Positions 1 through 7,480 of a stretch of DNA of 28,048 nucleotides are shown in pieces. The notes beneath the pieces are model-generated. The model ran no database searches. It was not told the origin of the DNA and was given only the letters and a program-made list of their open reading frames with translations. The DNA lies in assembly GCA_002501065.1 (NCBI GenBank), contig DLRK01000101.1:1-28048 (forward strand), in the 5' to 3' direction. Each line of letters begins with the position of its first letter. Positions within the stretch are counted from its first letter, which is position 1. This DNA is from Akkermansiaceae bacterium UBA7890. GTDB lineage: Bacteria; Verrucomicrobiota; Verrucomicrobiia; Verrucomicrobiales; Akkermansiaceae. The position numbers were made by a program, and so were the translations under genes.

Positions 1-204
1 GTGGGCATCGGTGAAGCGCATCCCATCCCGGGCCAGCTTGTCGAGATGGGGAGTGGGGATCTTCGATTCCGGGTTGTAGGCGGTGAGGTCACCGTAACCC
101 ATGTCATCGACCAGAATGACGAGGATATTGGGAGGCTTCGCCCCGGAGGCCTGAGGGAGAAGGCCTGCTGAAAGCAGGGAGATGAGGAAGAGGCAGGTGC
201 GCAT
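1..204 (-). CDS. Secreted type I sulfatase, N-terminal part (cut by window edge)
   Basis: Only the first 68 residues lie in the window; the gene continues past the left edge. It opens with a hydrophobic signal peptide (MRTCLFLISLLSAGLL), then the sulfatase N-terminal strand PPNILVILVDDMGYGD, whose DD pair contributes to the active-site Ca2+ in this fold, then IPTPHLDKLARDGMRFTDAH, which normally runs directly into the modified cysteine motif just beyond the edge. The ATG at 204 is chosen because it opens the signal peptide; no Shine-Dalgarno is visible. It starts 11 bp after the stop of the next sulfatase, so the two are probably co-transcribed. The visible part is closest to the sulfatase at 18931-20400, sharing the KIPTPHLD segment and 24 of 25 bases over 42-66 versus 20247-20271. 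Family assignment is firm; substrate is unknown. Confidence 0.9.
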   Translation of the reverse strand, partial: MRTCLFLISLLSAGLLPQASGAKPPNILVILVDDMGYGDLTAYNPESKIPTPHLDKLARDGMRFTDAH

Positions 205-215
205 GGGGACGGTTG

Positions 216-1733
216 TTACCGGGGAAGCCAGACGAGATCCGCCCAGAGCGGGGTATCGTTCTTCGAGGCCGCCCCATCGCGGGTGGCACCGCTGGTTACG
301 ATTCTGGAGAGCCGGGCGAGCAGGGTCTTCTCCACTTCCCCATGATTGGCCAGGACATTGCTCTTCTCCCCCGGGTCGAGGTGCAGGTCGTAGAGTTCGC
401 GTTTCTCGGCTTTTTTCGTGCCTTCCATGACCAGTTTCCACTTTCCGGACCGGATTGCGAAGCGCCCGTTCATGGCGTGGTGAATGACGGGAGGACGGGG
501 TGGGGGAGTGGACTTGGGGCCAGTCCATGCCCGATGAAAACTGATACTGTCCTCGCCGGACCGGACTGGGAGTGGCTTGTCGAGGATGGCGGCGAAGGTG
601 GCGAGAAGGTCGGTCTGGCAGATCGGTTCGGTCCACCGGGAGCCCGGCCTGACCCTGGCCGGCCAACGCAGGAAAAAGGGGACCCGGTGACCTCCTTCAT
701 AGATGGAGCGCTTGCCCTCGCGATAGGGGCCGGAGCTGTGGTGTCCAAATTTCTGGATACGTTGTTTCCAGGTTTTCTCCGGGCCGTTGTCGGAGGTGTA
801 GATGACGATCGTATTCTCCGCCAGATTCTCGCGGTCGAGCAGGGAAAGCAACCGGCCGAGGTGCCAGTCCGTTTCGATCATGAACTCACCGTAAGCTCCC
901 GCCTCCCCCTGGCCCCGGAACTGCTCCAGCGGAATGACCGGTTTGTGGGGTGAAGTGAGGGGCAGGTAGAGGAAGAAAGGCTCGCCCCTGCGGGCATCAT
1001 CCGCCACCGAGGCAATCCACTTGATGGCCTGGTCGGTGAAACGCGTCAGGCATTCGGAATCCACGAAGTCCGGCGCGACCTCCATCAGGTCGTCCTTTTG
1101 TTCCGGGTGATAGGGAGGGGAGATGCGATAGTCTGAGAGCGCGATCCGATTTGGTTTTTTCCTGGTCCACTGGGTGGGGGGAACCTTGGCGAAGCGGCCT
1201 TCGAACCAGGCCAGCACGCCATAATTCATGGAGGCGGGGATACCCCAGAAGTACTCGAAGCCCTTGTCGAGTGGCATGTCCTGGACCGGGAGCGACCAGT
1301 CGCGGTTGCCGGTCGTGCCTGGAAAATCCATCCCAAGGTGCCACTTGCCCACCATTGCGGTCCGGTAGCCGTTGGTGCGCAGGAAGGAGCCCAGGGTGGT
1401 CCGGCCCTGCTCGATAAGGCAGGGGCGCTCGGCCCCGAAGACTCCCCGTTTCAAGCTGGTGCGCCAGCTGTAGCGCCCGGTCAGAAGTCCGTAACGGGAA
1501 GGGGTGCAGACCGTGTCGGAGCAATGCGCATCGGTGAAGGTCATTCCCTCCCGCGCGAGGCGGTCCTGGTGGGGGGTCTTGAATTTTGCCCGCGGGTTCA
1601 GGCAGCTGGCATCGCCGTAGCCCTGGTCGTCGGTGTAAACGAGAACGACGTTGGGCCGTGGAAGGGTTTCAGCCTCCGGGCGGGTGGCGCAGCACAGGAA
1701 ACCCGGAACAAGGAGCAGGAGCGGGATTTTCAT
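216..1733 (-). CDS. Secreted type I (formylglycine) sulfatase, CTPSR type
   Basis: A full-length (505 aa) alkaline-phosphatase-fold sulfatase that should hydrolyse a sulfate ester on an extracellular substrate. Visible landmarks: D35-D36 (YTDDQGYGD), the sulfatase signature C76-T-P-S-R80 whose cysteine is converted to formylglycine, G-K130-W-H132-LG, SPHK near 261-264, the metal-binding SDNG at 314-317, and EGGHRVPF at 346 onward. The ATG at 1733 (MKIPLLLL) is preferred over the longer frame opening at 1805, because the extra 24 residues are not signal-like and would overlap the upstream gene. The leader contains CC at 14-15, which could be a poor lipobox or ordinary signal peptidase I cleavage. 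CTPSRYGLLTGRYSWR recalls the class grouped as S1_15 in SulfAtlas, but that is from memory. Last full gene of the leftward cluster, 55 bp behind the ThuA fusion. Confidence 0.93.
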   Translation of the reverse strand: MKIPLLLLVPGFLCCATRPEAETLPRPNVVLVYTDDQGYGDASCLNPRAKFKTPHQDRLAREGMTFTDAHCSDTVCTPSRYGLLTGRYSWRTSLKRGVFGAERPCLIEQGRTTLGSFLRTNGYRTAMVGKWHLGMDFPGTTGNRDWSLPVQDMPLDKGFEYFWGIPASMNYGVLAWFEGRFAKVPPTQWTRKKPNRIALSDYRISPPYHPEQKDDLMEVAPDFVDSECLTRFTDQAIKWIASVADDARRGEPFFLYLPLTSPHKPVIPLEQFRGQGEAGAYGEFMIETDWHLGRLLSLLDRENLAENTIVIYTSDNGPEKTWKQRIQKFGHHSSGPYREGKRSIYEGGHRVPFFLRWPARVRPGSRWTEPICQTDLLATFAAILDKPLPVRSGEDSISFHRAWTGPKSTPPPRPPVIHHAMNGRFAIRSGKWKLVMEGTKKAEKRELYDLHLDPGEKSNVLANHGEVEKTLLARLSRIVTSGATRDGAASKNDTPLWADLVWLPR

Positions 1734-1788
1734 TTGGAATACACGTCGAAGCGACGGGGAGCTCAGGGTGGCCGGGTCAGGGATTCTG

Positions 1789-4700
1789 CTAGTTTTCCAG
1801 ACCAAGAAGCCTGTGTTCTTTCAGGAGAGTGAAGATGTCGAAATCCTTCCAGCGTGTCTCGGCGAGATGCAGGAGCCAGCGCAGGGCTTCCGCCCCTGCC
1901 GGACCGTCGACCTTTGCGATTTCAACGAGGGCCCGTGCGGCCGCCGGGTCGTTGACGAATGCCAGCGTTTCAACCGCGAGCAGGCGTGAGGCACCGGGAA
2001 GGTCCTCTGCGAGGGCTCGTTTCTGCAGATCCGGGAGGGCCGCCCTGGGGTGAAGGCGCCAGGTGATTCTGGCGAAGGCTTCCGTCCACTCAAGGGCTCC
2101 CGTGATTCTTGCCACGCTCTTCAGTCTGCTCCAGACGAGTTCCTCGGCCCCCTCAGCCGCGAGGCCGCAGGCCTCAAGGTAAGTACGATCGCCCGCGCTG
2201 CAGCGCCTCAGGAAATAGCTCAGATAAGTCGCCTTGCGTTGGGCGGGAACGTCGCGCAGGGAGAGGGCTACCTCGCGCCGGACCGCTGAACTGGGTTCAT
2301 CGATGTAGAATCTGCTGACCATCTCCAACTGGTTCTCACCGGCATTGCGCAGGGACCTGAAGGCAAGGAGGCGGGTCCGGGCATCAGGGCTGTCAAGCAG
2401 ACTCCTGGTCAGGCGCAGGCCTGCCTCTCCCAGGGAGGGAAGAAGCCAGACGACCCTGGCCTGGAGATAGCCGTTGTAGTGTCCGAGCAAGCCACGGACC
2501 GCGGGAAGGGCTTTCTCCCCGGCGGCCCGCAAGGCCTCGAAGCCGAGGTGCCGCACGTTCTGGGCGGGATTCGAGAGAAGGGCGAGGGCGCCGGCGATCG
2601 AATCCGCGGAGGGGGCCGTGATATTGGGACGAAATCCTTTCGGGGCCAGCCGGTAAATGATTCCCGGCCCACCGTGATCTCCTCCATTGGGATGTTCCGT
2701 ATCGGGACCGCTTCGTCCAGAGAGGTAAAGTGCTCCGTCCGCACCCACCATGATATCGGAAGGCCGGAAGGGGTTGCCGGGCCGGGCTTTAATGAAGTCG
2801 AAGCGCTCAAGCTTGAAATTTGATTCCTCCGGCACAGGAAAATATCCCAGGACAGCTCCACGTTCCGCATCGCAGCTGGCCAGGAGCCCGGCATATTTTT
2901 CTGGCAGCGCCCCATTTTCATAGAAGCAGATTCCGGTTGGGGAGCCGCGTCCGTAGACGTCCCCGGGGGGAAGGGTGCCGGGGTCCCACTGTCGCCAGTG
3001 GGCCTCGGGGACAGTCTGGCCTGGCCTCTTGTCGGCCTGCCAGGGGCGTTGCCCATCAGGCGAGAAGAATCCGAGGAAGCCACCCTCCATCAGCCATGTG
3101 ACGCGGCAGGATTCGGAATCGGCACTGTCATTCTGGAACACATCCCCAAATGAAGTGATCGTTTGTCCGTGGCTGTTGCGGAAACCGTGGCCGGTGATGC
3201 GGACCTGGGTGCCGTCAGGGTTCATTCTGGCCGCGAAGCCGCCCACCCAGTGGCGGCCGTCACCGCTCGGCTGGCCGGCGAGGGTGCGGGGGTCGACAGC
3301 CTGCTGGCCCCCTTCATCCTCGAGAGGACCACCGATGAGGAATTCAACTCCATCCCTGTCGCTGAACCGGGCCCCGGAATTGCCCTGGCTGAAGTGCCAT
3401 TTCCCATCCGGTCCGCCCACTACCGCATGCAGGCCATGATCGTGATCCCTTCCATTGAATCCGCTGAGGAGGTTCTCGCGTTTATCGATCTCGGGATTGA
3501 AGACGAGGTCACGATTGACGTCGGTATAAACGACAAGATGAGGGGGCTGGGATACCACCACGCGATTGTCGAACAGGCTGACCCGGATGGGAGCCACCAG
3601 GGCGGGATCCTGCACGAAGACGTGGGAGCTGTCCGCCTTCCCGTCTTCGTCCCTGTCCTCGAGCACCACGATGCGGGCGCCTTCCGGGCGCTGGTCGCCG
3701 GGTTTGCCCTGGTTGACGCCTTCCGCGACCCAGATCCGGCCGGCGGCGTCGGTATCCATGTTGGCAGGGTTGGAGAGCATCGGGCTGGTGGCCCAGACGG
3801 TCAGCTCGAGGTCGTCGGGCACGACGATCCTTCCAGCCGGGCCGCCTTGAGGCTGAGGGGCGGGGGCCCCGCTGCCGGCCACCGATTTCTTCGGGAGTCC
3901 GGTGGTCTCAGGGTTTTTCTTTTCGGGTGCCGGGGCTGGTCGAACCTTCGCTCCGGCACCCTGATTAAAACCCGCCTCCCGCTCCTTCTGGATCTTGGCG
4001 GGGGGGAGTTTTTTCCACGCCCCGGGGTCTGGAACCTTTATTCGTCTCACCCGGCCCTTCTTGTCCAGGTTGACGTTGAGCTCCTCCTCGGTGGGTGCGC
4101 GTGATTGAACCCCGTTCTCGGGCACCTTCATGCCGGCGGTCCAGATGATTGCGTTGAGGACCGCCTTGCGCACGCCGTCGACCGCCCAGCTCTGATGATA
4201 ATGGCCGCCCACGAATCCTACCCCGCGACCGCCCGTGGGTCGCTCGTAGCCCCACATCAGGGTCTGTGACTTGTCCAGTCCATCCACGCCATTCTGGTTC
4301 CACATGTTGATATAGCGGTGCATGTTCTCGCGGGCAGGCACTGCGGTGAAGAGATCAAGGACCTTGTCGCGCTCCTTGACGAAACGCATGTTGTAGTACC
4401 ACTCGTCGAGGCAGGTAACCTTGTCGGGCACTCCATTGCCGATCTCGTGGTCCTTGATGATCTCGAGGTCGGCGACCCAGTGCGGGTTAACCGACCAGCC
4501 GCTCTCCATCGCCCCACCGATCCACGGGCGATAGTACTTTTCACCGATCTCCTTGTTAGGGTGGACGGCGTAGTGCATGAAGACCATGCCCACTCCCTTC
4601 CTGGCGAGACCGTCGAGGAATTCCCATTGCCCGCCGTGGGCGCTGACGTGATCGGCGTAGATCACGATGGTGTCGGCGCTCTCCACGATGGCTTTGTGTT

Positions 4701-4932
4701 CCTTGGGCCAGTTGGCACGCAGGACGGTGGCTTTCACCTTGAGCCCGCTCTGTTCGTTGAGGGCCTTGGCCAGAAGCGTGCAGCCGGCATAAAACTCGTG
4801 TTCGCCCGGACCGTGGCTGCGGTTGCCCGCAATGAAGACGATGTGCTTGATCTCCTCCTTCTTCTTCTCCGACATGAGAAGCGGAAAGAGAAGGGCGAGG
4901 AAGAGGGGGACGACTAAGGTGATGCGTTTCAT
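1789..4932 (-). CDS. ThuA / PVC-type dehydrogenase beta-propeller / HEAT-repeat fusion protein
   Basis: A 1047-residue exported protein in three parts. After a signal or anchor segment (1-20), residues about 28-270 form a ThuA-like domain (IVFIAGNRSHGPGEHEFYAG, VIYADHVSAHGG, GVGFVGGHYHQSW), a glutamine-amidotransferase-like fold linked to sugar metabolism. A Pro/Ala/Lys linker (about 275-368) leads to a PVC-type membrane-bound dehydrogenase N-terminal beta-propeller (368-765; DLELTVWATSPMLSNPANMD, GRIWVAEGVN, PTGICFYENG, PSDIMVGADGALYLSGR). Residues about 770-1035 are helical HEAT-like repeats. Family members commonly end in a haem-binding CxxCH domain; none is present here and the protein closes cleanly at LLGLEN. 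Role is probably extracytoplasmic carbohydrate oxidation or binding, but this is inferred. The sulfatase begins 55 bp downstream, so no haem domain is hidden behind a frameshift. Confidence 0.88.
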   Translation of the reverse strand: MKRITLVVPLFLALLFPLLMSEKKKEEIKHIVFIAGNRSHGPGEHEFYAGCTLLAKALNEQSGLKVKATVLRANWPKEHKAIVESADTIVIYADHVSAHGGQWEFLDGLARKGVGMVFMHYAVHPNKEIGEKYYRPWIGGAMESGWSVNPHWVADLEIIKDHEIGNGVPDKVTCLDEWYYNMRFVKERDKVLDLFTAVPARENMHRYINMWNQNGVDGLDKSQTLMWGYERPTGGRGVGFVGGHYHQSWAVDGVRKAVLNAIIWTAGMKVPENGVQSRAPTEEELNVNLDKKGRVRRIKVPDPGAWKKLPPAKIQKEREAGFNQGAGAKVRPAPAPEKKNPETTGLPKKSVAGSGAPAPQPQGGPAGRIVVPDDLELTVWATSPMLSNPANMDTDAAGRIWVAEGVNQGKPGDQRPEGARIVVLEDRDEDGKADSSHVFVQDPALVAPIRVSLFDNRVVVSQPPHLVVYTDVNRDLVFNPEIDKRENLLSGFNGRDHDHGLHAVVGGPDGKWHFSQGNSGARFSDRDGVEFLIGGPLEDEGGQQAVDPRTLAGQPSGDGRHWVGGFAARMNPDGTQVRITGHGFRNSHGQTITSFGDVFQNDSADSESCRVTWLMEGGFLGFFSPDGQRPWQADKRPGQTVPEAHWRQWDPGTLPPGDVYGRGSPTGICFYENGALPEKYAGLLASCDAERGAVLGYFPVPEESNFKLERFDFIKARPGNPFRPSDIMVGADGALYLSGRSGPDTEHPNGGDHGGPGIIYRLAPKGFRPNITAPSADSIAGALALLSNPAQNVRHLGFEALRAAGEKALPAVRGLLGHYNGYLQARVVWLLPSLGEAGLRLTRSLLDSPDARTRLLAFRSLRNAGENQLEMVSRFYIDEPSSAVRREVALSLRDVPAQRKATYLSYFLRRCSAGDRTYLEACGLAAEGAEELVWSRLKSVARITGALEWTEAFARITWRLHPRAALPDLQKRALAEDLPGASRLLAVETLAFVNDPAAARALVEIAKVDGPAGAEALRWLLHLAETRWKDFDIFTLLKEHRLLGLEN

Positions 4933-4977
4933 GGATAATGGGATGGAGATACGAACTGGGCGCAGTGGATTATTCAG

Positions 4978-5007
4978 TATTCAGGGTTCCATAGTGAAAT
5001 TTGTCAC
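4978..5007 (-). promoter_or_regulatory. Weak promoter-like site upstream of the ThuA fusion gene
   Basis: This AT-rich patch in the 125-bp gap reads, on the minus strand, GTGACA, an 18-nt spacer, then TGAATA, at about the right distance to be -35 and -10 boxes for the gene starting at 4932. The -10 match is poor. A perfect tandem repeat TATTCAG TATTCAG (plus strand, 4971-4984) covers the -10 area. If real, it would let the ThuA fusion and the two downstream sulfatases be transcribed separately from the PSD1/DUF1501 genes. Confidence 0.22.
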
Positions 5008-5057
5008 GCGAAAGATGTGGCCCCGGCCGTCACGGAAACCCATGGCGAGCGGGCCTG

Positions 5058-5954
5058 CTACCTGCTTCCCAGCCACACTGCGGCATTCTCCAGCAGCTTG
5101 AGGAGGTGGGCATTGGCGAAGATGGGATACTGCTGGTCGCCGGGGCGATAGTAGAAGACCACCCCCTTGCCGAGATTCCAGAGGCAGCCGGAGCGGAAAA
5201 ACTCGCCGCCCTTCCAGTCCTCGGTGAAGAGGACGGTATCAGGTTCGGGCACGCCGAAGGGTTCGTCGTACATCTCGGTGGCATCGAGAGTGAAGCGGGC
5301 GGGCACGCCCTGGCAGATGGGATGTTGTTTGTGAATGATGCGGACCTCGGCGGGTTGTCCCGGGCCGCAGCAGCGCGGGAAGACGCAGTTGGGGCGCTGC
5401 ACGAAAGCGGTGATGTTTCCCTTGTCGTCGAACTTGTAGCGCCAGGGAGCGAAGTTGCGGGCGAACTCGCCGGCCTTCTTCCATTGGACCCGGCCTTCGT
5501 AGACCACCCTGGCGGTGGCGCGTTTCCCTTCAGGCAGGGCCGCGAGGGCATCCTGGGCGGCCTTCTCCTGCATGCACATCATGAAGGGAACGGACCAGTG
5601 GGCGGAGTGCAGGGGCACGAAGGCGAGTTTGCCTGCCTTGACGAGGTCTGCGATTTCCTGGCCCTTGGCCTCCGGGATGTCCCTCTGCCTGACGTGTGCC
5701 CAGTAGATGAGGACGTCGGTTCTGGCGAGCATCTCGCTGGCGAGGCCCAGTTCCGGGTCGTTCTGCCTCGCAGTGCTCACCTCCAGCCTGGGATTGGTGC
5801 GGAGGTGATCGGCGATGAAGTTGCCGGGAAAGTTCTCGTAGACCTTTTTGCGGACCGGTTGCTGCTCATCCCAGACGAGGACACGAATCTTGTCCTGGGC
5901 GGAGAGAATGCAGGTGCAGAGAGAAAGGAAGAGGATCAGGGAGGCACGTTTCAT
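5058..5954 (-). CDS. Secreted ThuA-like protein (trehalose-utilisation family)
   Basis: A 298-residue ThuA-family protein. The ATG at 5954 is selected because it opens a signal peptide (MKRASLILFLSLCTCILSAQ); the longer frame from 6029 adds 25 non-signal residues. The mature part starts KIRVLVWDEQQPVRKKVYENF and follows the classical single-domain ThuA pattern: FIADHLRTNPRLEVSTA, VLIYWAHVRQRDIPEAKG, FVPLHSAHWSVPF, then TEDWKGGEFFRSGCLWNLGKGVVFYYRPGDQQYP near the end. ThuA proteins are associated with sugar oxidation or keto-sugar metabolism in rhizobia, but the chemistry of this clade is unresolved. It lies 71 bp after the DUF1501 gene and 125 bp before a second ThuA domain carried by the fusion protein, so two ThuA modules are probably co-expressed. 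No frameshift seen. Confidence 0.88.
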   Translation of the reverse strand: MKRASLILFLSLCTCILSAQDKIRVLVWDEQQPVRKKVYENFPGNFIADHLRTNPRLEVSTARQNDPELGLASEMLARTDVLIYWAHVRQRDIPEAKGQEIADLVKAGKLAFVPLHSAHWSVPFMMCMQEKAAQDALAALPEGKRATARVVYEGRVQWKKAGEFARNFAPWRYKFDDKGNITAFVQRPNCVFPRCCGPGQPAEVRIIHKQHPICQGVPARFTLDATEMYDEPFGVPEPDTVLFTEDWKGGEFFRSGCLWNLGKGVVFYYRPGDQQYPIFANAHLLKLLENAAVWLGSR

Positions 5955-6025
5955 GGAGCAGGAAAACTTCGGGTGGGACTTGGACCGGGGGAGACCGGGC
6001 GGGATTGCCCAGGCAGGCGTTCGGA

Positions 6026-7480
6026 TCATGCCAGCGCGCCCTTCACGACCTTGCCATGGACATCGGTGAGGCGGAAGTGGCGGCCCTGGTACTTGAAGGT
6101 GAGCCGTTCGTGGTCGATGCCCAGGAGGTGCAGGATGGTGGCCTGAAGGTCGTGAATATGGACCGGGTTCTTGGCGATGTTATAGCCGTATTCGTCGGTG
6201 GCCCCGTAGCTGGTGCCGGCTTTGCTGCCGCCCCCGGCCATCCAGACGGTGAAACAGCGTCCATGATGGTCGCGTCCGAAGTTTCCGCCGGTGAACCTTC
6301 CCTGGCAGTAGCTGCTACGGCCGAATTCGCCACCCCAGATCACGAGGGTGTCTTCCAGCAGACCACGGTTCTTGAGATCGGCGACCAGGGCAGCGGAAGC
6401 CTGGTCGGTTTCGCGACACTGGGTCCTGATGCCGCCAGGCAGGCCGCCGTGCTGGTCCCAGCCCTGGTGGTAGAGCTGGATGAAGCGCACGTCCCGTTCG
6501 GCCAGGCGGCGGGCGAGGAGGCAGTTGGCCGCAAAGGTGCCCGGCTTCTTCGCGTCGTCGCCGTAGAGCTTGAAGGTGCTCTCCGGTTCGGCGGAGAGAT
6601 CAGTCACTTCGGGGACGGATTGCTGCATGTTGAAGGCCATCTCATACTGGGCGATGCGGGTTTCGAGGGCGGGGTCGCCGGTCTCCTCAAACTGCATCTC
6701 GTGAAGCTCGCGCAGGTGATCGAGAACCTTGCGGCGGTTGGCCCGGTTGACGCCGGGAGGGCTGTTGAGATAGAGAACGGCATCCTTGGCGGCCCGGAAG
6801 CGGACCCCGTCATGCCGGCCGGGAAGGAAGCCGCTGCCCCAGAGGCGGGAGACCAGTGGTTGGCCGCCCTTGTTCCTGGTTACCATCACGACGAAGGACG
6901 GCAGGTCCTTGTTCATCGTGCCCAGGCCGAAATCGAGCCACGCGCCCATGCTGGGGCGCCCCGGAAACTGCGATCCGGTCTGCATGAAGGTCACCCCCGG
7001 TCCGTGGTTGATGGCCTCGGTGTGCATCGATTTGATGAAGCAGAGGTCATCCGCTATTTTTGAGGTGTGGGGAAGGATGTCGCTGTTGATCCAGGCCCCG
7101 GACTCCCCGTGTTGCCCCATCTTGAAGGGAGTGCCCACCAGTGGCAGGCTGGCCTGGTTTCCGGACATGGCAGTCAGGCGCTGTCCCATGCGGATGGAGG
7201 CAGGGAGCTCCTGGCCTTCGTCGGCCTTGAGTTGCGGCTTCCAGTCGTAGAGATCGAGTTGTGACGGACCGCCGGCCTGGAAGAGGAAGATCACCCTCTT
7301 TGCCCTGGCAGGTGGAGCCTGAATTATTGAGGCGGGATCTCCGGTGGGCTGTTCCGCTGCCATGAGGTCCGCGAGGGCGAGGGATCCGAGGCCCATCCCG
7401 AAGGATTGCAGGGCCTGTCGGCGGCTCAGCCCGATGGGGTTTTCGAATCCGGTGCAGAGGGTGTTGTGGCTCGTGATCAT
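6026..7480 (-). CDS. DUF1501 family protein with Tat-like signal
   Basis: A 484-residue DUF1501 protein, related in fold to alkaline phosphatases and sulfatases and nearly always found beside DUF1549/DUF1553 genes in the PVC group; its biochemical activity is unknown. The N-terminus has a twin-arginine-like signal (LSRRQALQSFGMGLGSLALADL, R20-R21), consistent with export after folding. Family landmarks are VIFLFQAGGPSQLDLYDWKP (63-82), KSMHTEAINHGPG (150-162), VRFIQLYHQGWDQHG (331-345), the core WGGEFGRSS (382-390) and GRDHHG (402-407), and a C-terminal HIHDLQATILHLLGIDHERL. The ATG at 7480 overlaps the TGA of the upstream gene as ATGA, which sets the start and indicates translational coupling. 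The longer open frame to 7912 lies inside the upstream gene and was rejected. Confidence 0.93.
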   Translation of the reverse strand: MITSHNTLCTGFENPIGLSRRQALQSFGMGLGSLALADLMAAEQPTGDPASIIQAPPARAKRVIFLFQAGGPSQLDLYDWKPQLKADEGQELPASIRMGQRLTAMSGNQASLPLVGTPFKMGQHGESGAWINSDILPHTSKIADDLCFIKSMHTEAINHGPGVTFMQTGSQFPGRPSMGAWLDFGLGTMNKDLPSFVVMVTRNKGGQPLVSRLWGSGFLPGRHDGVRFRAAKDAVLYLNSPPGVNRANRRKVLDHLRELHEMQFEETGDPALETRIAQYEMAFNMQQSVPEVTDLSAEPESTFKLYGDDAKKPGTFAANCLLARRLAERDVRFIQLYHQGWDQHGGLPGGIRTQCRETDQASAALVADLKNRGLLEDTLVIWGGEFGRSSYCQGRFTGGNFGRDHHGRCFTVWMAGGGSKAGTSYGATDEYGYNIAKNPVHIHDLQATILHLLGIDHERLTFKYQGRHFRLTDVHGKVVKGALA

